This document shows, in pieces, positions 12,341-26,611 of a DNA stretch of 64,000 nucleotides. The notes under the pieces are model-generated. The model did not search any database. It had not been told where the DNA came from and saw nothing but the letters and a program-made list of their open reading frames with translations. The position numbers and the translations under genes were made by a program. The first letter of the stretch is position 1, and every line of letters starts with the position of its first letter. Origin of the DNA: Dasyornis broadbenti (lineage: Eukaryota > Chordata > Aves > Passeriformes > Dasyornithidae); assembly GCA_013397935.1 (NCBI GenBank), contig VZRN01004719.1, forward strand, positions 824,754 to 888,753. The letters are read 5' to 3'.

Positions 12341-15300
12341 TGAGAATCCAGCAGAGCACCTCTCCTCACTGGCTTCTGTGTTGCTTGAGATCAGCACTGT
12401 GCAGTGCTGTGAAAGGAAGGCTGAGGCCGTGTTGTGCGCTGAAGGAGTGGGGAACATGGGGTGGTAAATATTTAAGCAATGTAACTGAGAGCTGAATACA
12501 TGCTAATGGACACTGAAATGCTGGAGCCAAGCTTGTACAAATTCAGGTCCAGCACTTCCAAGCAGCACAACTTACAGACCAGCAGCTTCTTTTGAATAGT
12601 TTATAAACCCTCCGGAACTGAGGTAGCTCCATGCAGTACAAATAGGATGTTTCCAGTGTGTTATCTCTGAAGGGCTATTTTGAGGTGTGTTTTCCTTTAT
12701 TCCACTGCTTTGGCACCCATCTGGGAACATTCTGTGGAGTTGCAGTATATAAATCTGGGTCTTGCAATGCCCTAGCTTCTGTCAGTGGGCCTAAATTTTG
12801 CTTGCTGTCTCTTGCACTGTGCTCACGTTGCACCTGATAATACTCGAATAACGTGAGTTTTCTATTGTCAGGAATAACCCAGCTTATCCTGTGATGCTGA
12901 TCTGATCTTTGTATATCTTGCTGGAAAGAAGGGGAGGGAAGTGATCCTCCCCACAGAGTCTGGTTGCCCCTGTTTTGTACAGCTGTAAAAGCTAAGGAGC
13001 ATTTTTTTGTAAGGATAGTTTTCTGTAAAAATATTTGATACATAGCCAGTTATTAAAAGCTGTTCCCAATAAAAATAGCTTTCTCTAGATACTATTGGCA
13101 TATTGCATCAAAGTATGGAAGAAAGAAGGGGAAATGGCATGTTCTCCTCAGTAGGAAAGGTTCATCTTCCAAAAGAGCTCAACAACACTGACATAAACTT
13201 TTACAAGCCTTGAAAGTTTTCCTTCATTGTACCAATTAAAATGTCTTTGATAATTGCTGCTACCTCCTGCAGAGTCTCAGCATTGCTAAATTTTTTTACA
13301 TTAAAAATAACCCCTCAAACTGTTACCATTGCCTGTGTTTGTGTAGTTCTCCTTCCAGCTCTTCATGGATGTAGCCTCCTTCACTGTTCATAAAGGAAAA
13401 TATATGAGCTTTAAGGTGATGCTTTATTTGCATAAGCTTAGGGCACAAGTATAAGATGAATATTCGAGTGTAATGTCTATGACATCCATATTGCTTATCC
13501 AAGGAATGTTGTTTTCTTTCCAGAAAAACACTTTCCAATTCTTTTGGGCTGGGGATCTCTTCTCCATTTCATCACTTTTCAGTTTTTACATGGCGAGATA
13601 TCTTGGGGAAAAAGGCAGGTTTTTCTTGTGAGGATGAGGAAGAATTTATATTAAGAGAAGAAAGGAAGGTAGAAATTTTAGGGAAACTAGTAGGAAAGAT
13701 GTGAAATGTCAGGGATGATACCTTGGCATAGGGAACTGGATAGTTCTGGGGGATCAGAGGAAAGACAACCTAGCAAAATCAAATCCTGAAGACAATGGAG
13801 AGGAAAATACTCTCGTAAATCAAGATTAGGTACTCTGAGTGTAAAACACCGCATACTTTGCATGGCAGAGTCATCACTGGAGTTTCTTCCTGCTGTGATG
13901 CACCCTTTCTGTGAATGGTACAGCCCTTTCAGGGATAATGGGATGATTGCGTTTTCTTTTAGGTATGTCTTTCAGTGGCTCCCAGTCTGGAGGAAGAGAA
14001 GTTTCAGAATCATACTATTTGAATGTCTTAAGAATTTAAGTACAGGACTGCCTTTCTTAGATGTTCTGTCAGTTACTCCTGCTGGTAGTATTTTGCATCT
14101 CTGTAACTGGTTAGATTTCCCATTATCTGAAGCCACTCTTCTAAATGAATATGCCATAGTATCTTTCTATAAATAAAAACGTGAATGAATAATTCCCATG
14201 GGCTGGCTGAGGCTTTTATACTCCCTGAATTCCTGATCACTTATTTTCTCTCTTCAACATCATCTGTCTTCTTTTTTTCCTTAGGCTTCAGAAAGTTGTC
14301 ATCTGTTTCCATTACATTAGAGATTTTAAGTAATCTTAAAATTTCTGAAAGGGCAATTGAATTAACCTTACCTTGATTTTAAAAGGAAACTGTCAAGTCT
14401 ATTACACCCTTCAAATGGCTGCCTTTTAGAAATCCAAGGTCTTACTACATATATGTATATTTATGTATGTCTCGATCATCCTTCCTATCTGGTATCATAA
14501 AATATGGTAAGACAGAGACTGAAACTCATCATTTCTTGGGCAGCAGGGACAAAAGGCTATGTTCCATTAATTAAAAAACTCAAATTACAATCCCTATAAG
14601 AAGAAATTTTAAGTGATTACTGTTTTGTATATATGCTGAAGATAAAGCATTTTAAAAGCAATAGTTTCCATACTGGAAATTACATATATTGATATAAAGA
14701 GATTGTCTTTTAATTATATAAATAGTCATAGCTTCTTTTTATCTTAGTTATTTTTAAAAATTGAAAAGGTAAAGGAAATTGGCAACTCTCCCCAAAACCC
14801 AGACATCAGTGTTGAGGGGTAAACCTGTGTGTAGTAGAACCTCTGCAGTTCAGCCTGGGCAGTTTTGCCCTGAAGACTCATCAGAGAATCTCGTAGGAAA
14901 ATGACTGTATTCTTACTAAAATATATTTAATTTGCTTGTCTGGAATATAGTGTTGTATATTCTTTGTGTGCCTATCTAATGCTTTAGAAAAATACTATGA
15001 GTATTATTAAAATCAGGAGATGTAAGGAAGATACGTTGTGTGGTTAAGCAAGCTTTGTGCTTACAGCTCCATTTTTGAAGCACGCATTGCTTTCATTTTC
15101 TTTACTCTGATTCTTGATGGTGACATTTAAGAGATTAAACAACAATGTTGACAGCCTGTAGCCTTAGGTTTCTTTAGAAATTGTATGATTCTGTGAGGGA
15201 CATTAAAGCTATAAGGAATTCTTTACAGATGCATTACAGAATACTTAAAAGAGATTAGCTTTCCCTACTGCACATTTGTGGCTACTGAAGTATAAAATCA

Positions 15301-16026
15301 CATTTCTGATCAAGTTACCTAGGATTTATTTGACAAATGGGAGAAATGTGTAGATTTCACGAATCTTCAAAAGCAAAGCAGCAAAAAGAATATTGGTCAC
15401 TAGAGAGGAACCAATGTGAGGAAACACTCATCAATTCAAAAGATGCTTTTTTTTTCTTTTCCCCTTAAGGTATCTCAGGTTTTTCCAATTAGTTTTCAAG
15501 GAAAAAATACGTTTTTAAATGAAAATAAGAAGGTAATGTTGCAGATTCAAAGCTACAACACACATGGACCTAACTACTACTCATATTTGTACATTTTTCT
15601 CCTTCACATAAGCATGCTCTTAATCCTGTGGAAAGCAGGAAACTTGTAAACTAGTTTTCAGAGAGATACAAACCTCAAAACTGCATAGTACTTTTTTTCT
15701 CAAGTCCCCTTTTGTTTAAAAAAAAAAATTTTTTTTTGCAGTTACATAACATGGATAATAGTATTTCCAGAGTGAAGGTATGGAAAATGTACTAACCTAG
15801 CCTTGAAAGTATTTTAGTATGATGAGCAGGTGAAAAGGAGATGCTTTTGCTGTCCAGAGTTTGCAGTAAGAAACTTAAACTCTCTTTTGTAAGACACTGA
15901 GGATTCCAACACAAGAGTTGTTGTAGGTAGAACTTTAGGGGAAGTAATATCTTCATCTTGTTTTTCTGGCATCAGTTACTTCGCTATAATGAAAGGGATT
16001 GCATGAAATACAAATTACTCCAGAAA

Positions 16027-16042
16027 TGACCTTTGACACGTG
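16027..16042. promoter_or_regulatory. Candidate DR1 nuclear-receptor site overlapping a CACGTG E-box
   Basis: TGACCTTTGACAC at 16027-16039 is the reverse of a direct-repeat-1 half-site pair (GTGTCA-A-AGGTCA), the class bound by HNF4, COUP-TF and RXR heterodimers. It overlaps by three bases a palindromic CACGTG E-box at 16037-16042, the class bound by USF, MYC/MAX and CLOCK. Only the motifs are seen. Activity is untested, and single motif matches are common in 64 kb. Confidence 0.25.
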
Positions 16043-19000
16043 ACACTCATTCAAACTTTTGGGTTTGAGACTTCAGTGAAGATGTGTTTGAACAGGAATT
16101 CTTCAGTAAAGCTTTTCAGGTGTGATATAATTACCTGAAATATCAGTTTTCCAGTTACTGCACTAGGCTTACAATTCATGTCAAAATGGACAAGCAATTT
16201 TAATTCTTCTGTATATTTTTATCTATTTCTCTTCTTGCTGTATTTTTACATGAAATGCTACAGGAATCTCTTTCTTCTTTCTGTTTGTGAGAGATGTATC
16301 CTGAATTTTTCTTGATAAATTAGTTTTCCCGTGTTGAAATTATTAATGTGCAAAGAAAGGACAAAGGTACTTCACTGTGCATGGAAATGTTGAGATACTC
16401 AACTGATTCAATCTTCATTTACAGCAAAATCAAAACTCAAAATCCCGAAAGATTGCTGAGAAAATGCAGGTCTAACTGGGCATGTTGCATGTTCAGAGAC
16501 TCATAAAATGCATAGGAAAACAAAGACATGCTGACTGAACTGTTGAAGACGAAGGTCCTTCTTCTAAGACTCCCAGCACATGTGCATTATTGATACATTA
16601 AGCACAAGTGATAGATGCAGAGTTTGCTTCAGGAAAAATCACAGAAGGGCATTGTTCACTTCATAGCTGCTTCTGACACGTTCTGAAATACTTTGAGTTA
16701 CTGCAAAGGTCTAATATAATATCTGTTAAAGAGGAACATGCATTTTGGAAAGCCTCAGATCATTAACTGGATAAGGGAAAAAAAAAATCACAGGAGAGAA
16801 CTGAGAGTGTGAACTTTCACACATCTAGGCTATTAACTGCAGCTAAAATTAACCAAAGTGCTGGTTCACATTTCGATCATGAGACTTCAGTCTTGGTCTT
16901 GTATTTCTCTGTATTTTCTACAGGAGCAAATGCACAGCTTGTGCATGTTTGCTCAAAGTGTCAAGCTGCTAAATTTCCATTGCAAGGGGTTTTTTTCCTT
17001 CTCTAAAATGGCAATTCTTACCCTCCTAAAGACTTTCAGAAAGTGAACTGCACAGTCTAAAAGTTCTCCGGTGCAACCAACCAAACCTTGGCACAGAATT
17101 AAAGTGCACTGTTAGAGCTTGGGTTGATCTCAAGGCATCTCTTTAAGGTATAGCTGGACCATTCCCACACTCCTAAAATGCCCAGAGTTGTAGGTATGCA
17201 TATTATGTCCATGGCTGCTGTCCTAAGAGAGCTGGGTCTGTTCTCCAGCATGCAGGGACAATGCTTCCTTGCCCTCGCAGGGCTGCTTGTGGCCTGCTCA
17301 CAGCTGCAGCAGCTGAATGGAATACATCCAGTGAGCTGCTGGCTTGTTGCATGGTCAGTGGTGCTGATCTTGTCATTGTAAACAGCAATATTATCATTAA
17401 TACCTGGGTTTTTTGCATAAATCTTACCAGGCAGGTGCCATAGCTGAAGTTCAGGAGGACTGAATGACTTTTACTGGTTCCTCCTGGGATCATTCTTTTT
17501 GGAAAGAATATCTAGGCTATTTTTCTTGTGCAGTGTTCCTAAACAACTTGAATAAATGGTTTCTCAGTGACATTCATATCTACAAAACATAAGGGTTTTT
17601 TTCACATCAAGCCTATCAAATATAAATAGCAGTTGAATTTTTTTAACCTTCTTTCCTAGATTTTTTGCAAAGTCTCTCTATGGATATGATGTTTCTCCCT
17701 TTGACAACTTTCTTCAGTATTTGGTAGTATAAGTGAGGTGTTCACCACTTAAACTGTCACCTAAATCTAGTAAGTTTTATGTTAAGAATAATGTAAGTTG
17801 TTATAGTTCTACAAAGATTTTTTTTCATTGTTCACTGAAAAGCTGAACAGTGGTGCTTTGAACATGTGGGATACTTTAACATAATTCTGTGGTATCTTCT
17901 AGTTTTCCTCCACAATACATGACTTGCTAAAAGACATACAAACTTGCACAAGACTGCTTTTATCACAAAGTGATGGGTTATAATACTTGTGTTTGTGTTA
18001 GACCACATCAGATGGGAAGCTTGAGAATGCTTTGAAAAACAATCTGGTTAGAGTGACCATCTGCCTTCAGCTTCTTTTACTGTCTAACTGTGAAAATACC
18101 TAGACGTTGTTCAGATACAATAATACAATATTATTCAGTCCATTTGTGTCTGTGTGTGCAGTGATTATTACTAAGATTGCACTGATACTATGGTTATACC
18201 TGTTAATTAATATAGCAATTATGCAGTTGAGATCAGGGAAAGTGTCTTTGGAAAAGTGAAAAATAGCATAAAGTTCTCTTACACTAACTGTTTGCAGTAT
18301 CAGATTTGAAAGGCAGTTTGACTTAGCATGTTTTTAAGGAAATTCTCTGTATACTAAGTCATCAATGCCATTTTTTGGTCATGGGTTTTGCTACTTTTCT
18401 TAGGCTTTCCTACTAGTTTTAATACTACGTGGATTAACTGTGCAAGTCTACATGAGGCTTAAGTTCTAACAGTTTTTGTACTTCCGGGGAAGGATTAGAC
18501 AAGCAATTAAAAGTCTGTGTGTTACTAGTATGTTACTAGAATTAGGAAAGTACTGTTAATTTTTTTTAATTCACTGTAAGACTAAGTAGGTTTCATTTGT
18601 GCTTTTCAAAAGAAGTGTGCTGGTATCTGTAAAATGAACTGGGAAATCTAAGTTGCCATTTTTTCTGGGGGCAAAAGTTTGGAATCAAAGGTCATCAAGT
18701 ATTTGATGAGAGCATTTGCCTTGTTCTCCTTGTCTCCTTAAATGTGCTAATAAATGCCAAAATATGTACAGGAATTGCTGTTATTCTTACATTTCTCTGT
18801 TCTGACTTTTACCATCTATAATGATTCAGTGACTGTCTATAACTTAAGAGTTCTGAGTGAAGTAATGAAATTGATTTCTCACTAATGTGTCCATGTATTT
18901 GAAATAGAAGTCTTTCTGCAGTCATTGCCTTTTATCACTGCAGAGCCATTAACTAATAGCATCCATCCTGGGACAATGGAGTGACTGGAGCCTGAGGGAA

Positions 19001-22000
19001 AATAATTTTCTATAATATATCTGCAAGAAGCACCAGTCTATAAGAGCTGGAATTCTGTAGAAGCAGACTTTAGAAATCATTTGTTACTATCATTTTGGGA
19101 AGAGTGAGGGCAGAAAAATGATGAGAGGCATTCACATAATCAGAGAGAAAGAACAGAGAAAAGAGGTGTGCCTTCTAGCAGAGGATTCTTGTTTAACTGT
19201 GAAGCCAGCTGAAGAAAGTGCAAAGCATTGGAAAACAACAGTTTGGAGAAGAGGCCATATGTAGCAGGGAGGATCCTGGCATCTTTCCAGGACTCCAACC
19301 CTAGGCTTAAGCAATGATCTAGACTAGTGAGAAGAAATTAGGTCAACATATTTGTCTTTTCATCTAGCTCTGTTTTTCTTGTGCTTCTGCAGTAGAGATG
19401 AGTTTGTTTCAGAATTAAGAATGAGCATTTTGTTTGCATTAATTAGTGTATCACAGTTAAGTGATCTGTAAAATCAGCATTGCTGAGGTCAGAGTTGAAG
19501 GAAAGTGTATGGATTAACTACCTGGGAGTCAGGATATCCCTGAGTGAGTCCTAGGAGCCTATAGCAGAGTTAGCTGCTTGTGGTGAAGAAGGAGGAGAGC
19601 TTGTATTAATGAGATTCCAGCCTAATCCAGACTACTAGGAGCTGTCTGACCCCATATAAGAAGCTTCCAGACAGGGAGAATTCTTAATAATGTGAAGCTA
19701 CCCCTTGAGCTTGTAGGCTGTGGGAGTGAAGAGTTTTCAGAACAACACACAAAGGGCAGTTACCTGGTGCTGGTTCCTCTAGCCCAGCTGGGAGAGGGGC
19801 TATTGTTTGAAGCATTTCATTTAGGTATTCCTAGATCCAAAAAATTCCAAAAGCACAATTTAAGTTTGAAGAAATTAAGGCTGCAAGAAACTAGGAGGAT
19901 AATGGGAAATGAGTTGGGAGTTACTGACTTGATCAGATTAATGTTCTTCCACCTTGAAGCAGCTCCAGCTTGGTTCATGTGTTTGCCAGGGCAAGAGGGG
20001 GAGAACTAGAATCCTGAGTGCATTTGTAAAACCTGAACAATTAGTGTTCACTCACAAAGGGAGGAGTAGGAAAACCATTTCATTCTGTCTTCACCTTCAG
20101 ACCACTTGTGACACACAGAGAGAACAATTCCTTCCTCTGACGGGATCTGAATTCTGGTAAGAAACTGGAGCATCAGATTAGTTGGGATGTATTTCTGTTC
20201 CTGCACAGGGAACACCAGGTTCCGGTATCCTGCTTCCACTTACATAACAGTTCCCCCAGCACTGTGTGAATATTCACAGACTTGCAACCCCCAGCACCAC
20301 TACCCCATTCCAGTAGTCCATAGATATTAATGTTATTTTGCATCTGTGGCTAAATGGCGTGGAATAAAGAAGCTGTAAAGGAGTTCAAGGGTGAGGCAAG
20401 CCCGTAACATACTGCTTCAATTTGTGTGTTGGTGAGAAAGTGGCATTGGGGACTGAAGAATAGCAGGGGGTTGCCCCTCAGGTAATTTAGGAAGCATTTT
20501 TTTCCTTTAGTCAGGCTGAATGCTTCAGTGCCATTTATGAGCTATTAAACAATTTGTGTTTTTCCTTAGTAAGATATGTGGATATCTAAATATCTCTTGA
20601 GAATAAGGAAACCAAGAAGTACATTAACAACTGTCAGTGAAGGTTTTTAATCCTTCATTGTATGCCCCTGTTGAGACCTAGGACATTAGCAGAAATACTG
20701 TAAGGCAACATTGTTCCGATCAAGAAAAATAGCTCTAGTTTCCCTAATGAATTCTAAAAGTACTTTAAATTCCACATAATAACTAATGTACATTAATCTT
20801 GGTCGCTGCAAGTCTTTAATGGCTGCTAAACAGCAGTGTACATCTTCAATTAAAATGCCAGCTTGAAGCATGTGCTAAAAATGTTGGTAGAAGAGCAGTG
20901 CTGCTTCTTAATGGAAGGGGAAAATTTTAGGAATCAAAATGGGTAGATACTCCCATGTCCAAGTAGTTTATCAATCACTTGAACTCCTAATAGGTTCTTC
21001 CATTGGGAAAAACAAAGTCAGACTTTTTTAGAAAACTTGAACTTGCTTCAGAAGACTATTTTGTCAAGCTGATCATGGAATTATGTCCCTGCATTGTTGT
21101 CAGCCATGCACACAAAAAGTGGAAATGGGATGTTTTGATTCCCCACCCCGCAGTAGATGCCACAGCAGCAAAAGAGTCCTTTACTGTGTGACCCAAGCAA
21201 TTGCCACTCTATTGCACAGAAGAGGTGCCTGTTTGCTGAGGGTAATGTCTCCTGTTAGATCTTCCTTTTGCTGTTTCTCAGACTACCACCGTGCCGTGAG
21301 TGTGCCTTTAGCTATCCCAGTAAATATTTACTGGAAAACACAGTTGAATACATGACAGTATGTTTTTCCAATTGCAGTGAAATAATCCATCAGACAAACC
21401 AAATCACGTTAAATGTTCTTGCAATGTTCCTACAAGGTAGAGAACCTGTAAAGCTTGCAGATCAATAGAAAAAAAGATGTTTCAGCTGATGTTGCCATTT
21501 GCTTCAGACCATTGAATGGTAATACAAGAAGGTTTTTAGTGTTCAGGTGTTAGTAAGAGTGGGTAAACAGCACCTGAGCAGTGGGGTCAAAACTGCCTGC
21601 AAGATCTTGGTATGTGGCCGGGCTTCTCTTCTCTGCCAGAGAAACACATGCATGCACTACCCCCCACCCCCAAGGGTCACCTGGCTGTGCAGGCTGGGAA
21701 GGAGCAGGGGTATATCTGAGTGAGGTCAGCTGTGAAATGTGTTCAGGCAGTCTGGAGAGGGCCTGTAAAGTGGTTGTGTTCCTGAAGTCAAACAGAGGGG
21801 CGTCTGGTCGCCTGCCTGGCATTTCAGGCCTTGCTCCTGTCTCTCAGCATCGGTGTGGCTATCTCATTCTCAGATGGCAACTAGAAAAAGAACAACTTGT
21901 TGCAGTCTCAGTTTTTGTGATGTTTGAAGTGCTGTGTCTCTCTAGTCATTTGGAGCCCAAAGAAACACCTTTTCACATATTCCTCTTGTGCACATCCATA

Positions 22001-22071
22001 TATCCAGGTAAGTTGATAATTGTACTTTATAGGAGCCTATGGCCAGTAGCATTACATGGCTAGGACTAGGC

Positions 22072-22620
22072 TGTCATGATTTAATTTCAGACACCAACTA
22101 AGAACCATACAGCCACTCACTCACTTCCCCCTGCCCTGTGCAGGGGAGAACCAGGAAAAAAAGTAAACCTATGGCTTGAGATAAGAACAGTTTAATAATT
22201 GAAACAAAATAAAATATAATAGTATAATAATTGTAATGAAAAGGAGATAGGTTTAGTTTCTCTAAGGGATACAAGTGATGCACAATACAAGTGCACAACT
22301 GCTCACCACCTGCTGCTTGTCTCTCAGCAGCAATCAGTCCTTCCTGTCCAACGACCTCCAGTTTATGTGCTGGGCATGATGTTCTGTGGTCTGGAATATC
22401 GCTTTGGTCAGTTTGGGTCAGCTGTCCTGGCCATGCTGCCTCTCAGCTCCTTGTGCAGCTCCTCACTGGCAGAGAGCAGGAACCTGAAAAGCCCCTGGCC
22501 CAGGGTAAGCACTGCTGAGCAACAACTGAGCCATCAGTGTGTTATCAACATCAGTCTCATACTAAATTAAAAATATCACACTGTACTGGCTAGTGGGAAG
22601 ACGATTACCTCTCCAGTACA
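22072..22620 (-). mobile_element. Solo LTR of an avian endogenous retrovirus (passerine ERVL-type), antisense
   Basis: On the minus strand the element begins TGTACTGG (22620 downward) and ends ...AAATCATGACA (at 22072), so it has the TG...CA ends of an LTR. Its layout matches the abundant passerine family. In order these are a 5' block with a GATGTTGATAACACACTGATGG-like phrase, a middle block with GGACAGCTGACCCAAACTG, and a degenerate TATA region (CACATAAACTGG). Then come TGTGCATCACTTGTAT, and a 3' block with ATTAAACTGTTCTTATCTCAA carrying the polyadenylation signal. No internal gag/pol sequence flanks it, so it is a solo LTR. Target duplication is ambiguous (AGGC on the left, AGGT on the right), as expected for an old insertion. 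It is antisense within the last CTDP1 intron. Confidence 0.85.
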
Positions 22621-25600
22621 AGGTTCAGTAGCTGCCTTTTACTCTGGACTGATATTAGATAGTGAGCTTCTTCTCCTTCAGATGCCTTTTTCATTAGTGG
22701 TATGGCGAAGGCTGCAGCTGAATGATGCCATGAATCTGGTTTTTGGACAGTACCATCATAAAAAATTGCAACTTTGCACCAGAAAGTACTGATCAACTAT
22801 AAACTGCCTTTGCTAGTTCAAATTTATTCCAGAAATAAATTGTAGAGCAGACTGTAGAGGGGATCAGGACTGTGAGCCAGGAGAGCTGCGATCTGCTGCT
22901 CTGGGTCGTTTGTCGCATCATGGCTGGTGTGAAAACAACAGGTACGGGGAATTCTCAGTGGTGTGATTCCATTTGGCACATAGGCTGGGGATTGGCACTT
23001 GCCTTTGCATCCAGATTGAATTTGTGATGCTCGCTGACCCAGTATTGTAGAGATCCAAATTTAATGAATGCAGACCCACATTTTAGGGAGCTTGTTGGAA
23101 TTGCACAGTTAAGAAAGATGGGTGGCATTCTGTTTCAAATATATTGCATGTATTTGTATGCTGTATGTATCTTTTATGCAAACCTTATAAAACTGATGTT
23201 AAAGTCACATAGTTCTGTCAGATATTCATACAGCCTCAATTTGGATTTTTCTTATTTGTAAATCAAGCCTTGACACCACTTTGCTGTTTCTCATGGAAAC
23301 CAAGCAGTTTCTGCACCAAATTTCTAACAAATTTTTGAAAATTTCTTTTACCAAGAAGTGACTTCCTGCCTTGATGTCATTTTATTTTGTAATTTATTAG
23401 CTTTTCTAAAACATCCTGTAGCAAAATGGGCTGTCTGAAGCCAAGTGTTGACTTTTTAATGGCAATAAATCATTTTCTAGGTTCTCTATAGCTTTGTATT
23501 TTAATGCTGTTGTGTCTCCAAAACAGTCTTTCAAAACCTGTTTTAATATATGAAAAAAATACTTCTTGTGTATAGTTTTGACAAATAAATAAAGAAAAAT
23601 CTAAATTGTCAGGGCTAGGAATTAGGGGATGAGGGAGTGCCAAGATAACGTCTTGCCATTGGGAAATAAATAGAGAAATGTAATATTGCAAGAAGATGTA
23701 CGATACGGAGAACAAATCTTGCAGCCCATTGCCAGATGGAGCAATCTCAGTCCGATGTACCACAGCGTAACCCACAGCCTCACAACAGCTCCCATTCCCC
23801 AGCTGTTGTGCAGGCAGTATTCATTGGAAGCTGACTAGAGAGATGGTGGACAACTGGCTTGCCAGACTGTGAGGCAGGCAGCAGAGCCAATAAACTGGGA
23901 GATTATCCAGTTAAATCACATGGGAATGTGAGGAGGATGAAGGACTGACCATTTTTGGCAAGAGTGAGTTAGTGCGTTTCATGAAACAACATACCTGCAT
24001 GGAAAGGGTGTGTGTATTTTGGCCTACAGAACACAACGTTTCAAAGGAATTTGAAGTCTGTTTTTTATGCTCCAGTGGAGATAACAGTATTATCAGTATC
24101 CATATGGAGTCAGTGATGTGTTTTGTCTTCTATTCAATATTTTGTGATGAAACAGAGATGTTCTTAGTTAATATTCTCGTGAGCGAAGCAGTGAATGAAC
24201 ATCCTAGAAGGATGTTTAGTTTAGTTATTTGCAATTTAATCTCATTTATTGAAAACAAGGACAAAGTAATAGAAGCATTAGTAAAAATCAGAGTTGAAGG
24301 CTTTGACAAAATCATATTATCTTTCAGTGTAACTTAGTGTATCCCAAAACGTATGTATTAACACACAGTTTAAGATTATCTATGGATATCTAATTTTAAA
24401 AGCCACCATATACCAAATCCTACTTCCATCCTCCTTAGTTAGCACAGTCAGCGTGTTATCAGCTAAATTTCATCTTATCAATTTAAGAAGCCAAATAATG
24501 CATCTTGAAGAGTGTTCTCAGTGCTTGTGAGTGATGCTGGCAAATCCAAGCATTACTTTTGCAGTGCTGGGTGTCTTCAAACTGGATTTGGTACTCCATT
24601 ATATTGGCATGGAAGTACATCCACATACACATTATGCTCCTGTGAGAAAAATGAAGACAGTTTGACTTTTCTCAGATAAATCAGATAATGTTTCTTTTCC
24701 AACTCTTTTTTTGATAGAATGTTTTGAATTTTCTAAATTGCTCATACATCTTACTTTTTTTGCTCGCTTTTCATCTTGATTTTTTATTGCATGCTACCAT
24801 TTTTTAAAACAAAGACTCATATTTAGATCTCTAGTAAGGTCATTAATCTTCATCACTATCTGAGACTTACCTCCTTCCTGTAACAGAAATTAGTTTGAGG
24901 AATTAGTCCATTTTCAAAAGATTTTTCAAACCAAATCCCAATAAAGTTGCTGTACAATGCCCATCCTGGCACTGGGAAGGAAAGCTTGAAACGTCTTTTG
25001 CTCCCTGCTGAGCCTTGGTAACTCCTATTACAGCCTCCCAGGGCTACCCAGAATTTCTACAGAGCTATAAATCTACCATCTGATATTTGTTGTTAGAATG
25101 GGTAATACTTGTAAACTAGAAGAAGCTGGAAAGAGAATTGGTGGAAACAACAAAGGCCTGGTTTAGCTTTCAAATAGGATTAAGAAGTGATATGCCAGAG
25201 TGCATCTTTGCAGTTTCCATTATGGAAGTCTGAGGTAACAGTCTGGCATTCCACATAGTGAAAAGTGTGTTTGATTTTCTGTTGTTGCCTACACATCAAA
25301 GACGATTATTTGTTGCGTGATATAAAACTGCCATTGTTACCTTTGCTTTTTGAAGAAATAGTCATGTTGCATGTTGTAAATGTCTTCTTACAACTACATG
25401 GGTTAAACAACTTGAAGTTAATAACAAGTAATATTTTAGGGACACAGTTTATATTTCTGTGATTTAATTACAGAAGCTAAATTGTAGGTTCAACTTTTCA
25501 GTTTTCCATTATCCAATTTAATTATTATCTGTATCTAAATTAATTCAGTGCAGAGAAAATCACACAGCATTTCATTTTAAAGTTTTATTCCTACACTTGT

Positions 25601-26549
25601 TTGGTTTTGAAATATCCCCATGTTTAATTATTAAGAAGTCACTGTTTTCTGAAAGAAGACACTAATATTGTTAAGAAACCACTGTTGGGGTGATTTTCTT
25701 TTATTAAACTTTCCAATTCATCTGAATATTAAGAAAACACAGGCTCATCAATGAGACAATTTAAGCAAGATTTGCACAATATCCTTGTTAACACACTGTA
25801 GTAATTTCTGGATTTATTTTAAATTTTCTGTGATTTCGTGACTTAGAGAACTCTCAATATAGATATACATTGAGTGTTTAGTTCAGAGAACTACCTGTAA
25901 AGCTGTTGTAAGATGGTTTTCAGTTTCCAGAATAGTTTCTCACCATTGGAATTGCACACAAGTGTGCTGAATTTTAAAGCGGAAAGGCACTGAGGCTGTA
26001 CAAAATTTAATTAGCTCTCACTTTACTGTTGTGTTAGTTAAAATATGCTTTGGAGCTGTCAGTTGGAATTCGTGGGTGCCTGGGAGAGGATTTTGTGAAG
26101 AGTGTTGAAAGCACACTCTTGCTCCAACTGCAGGGGCTCTCTCTGCACCCCAAGGCTGTGCAAGGAACATTCTCAGTGCACTTTTCTGCACATTAGATTT
26201 CTGGATCATCCTGTCATCCTGCAGACAGCACTGGATGAGTTCGTGAGGAAATATATGAGGTGTCTGGCATTTGTTCCTGCAGTGCTTAAATAGTGTCCTG
26301 TTTGTCACAGCACAAGCGCAAAGGGAAAGCACACACTGCAGCTTGCCAGTAGTGCTGGGGTAGTGCTGTTTGTTGCTCCCACGGCTGTGTGCCTGGCAGC
26401 ATGCTGTGCCAGTGCCAGGGAGGAGCACCAGGACAGAAAATCCAGTGTTCCTGCACAGATGTATGAGGGAAATTGCCGGAGGGTAGACACCTGAGTTTCA
26501 GGCAGGCTATGAACAATTACTCACTCTTATACCAAGTGTACATAAAAGG

Positions 26550-26611
26550 GCACAGAATCAGAATGGTTTGACTTGGAAGGGACCTCAAAGGTATTGCCAT
26601 GTATCCCATGT
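26550..26611 (-). mobile_element. CR1 3'-end relic, antisense
   Basis: The phrase cacagaatcagaatggtttg followed by acttggaagggacctcaaagg is the reverse complement of the CR1 3' terminus. Only about 60 bp is recognisable. The next 150 bp (26640-26760) is unusually CpG-containing for this intron but matches nothing I know. Confidence 0.7.

Noticed and set aside
23972..24337. 121-codon + strand open frame in the CTDP1 intron
   Set aside because: It has no good flanking splice sites on the sense strand and no recognisable family. It is consistent with a chance frame in AT-rich DNA.
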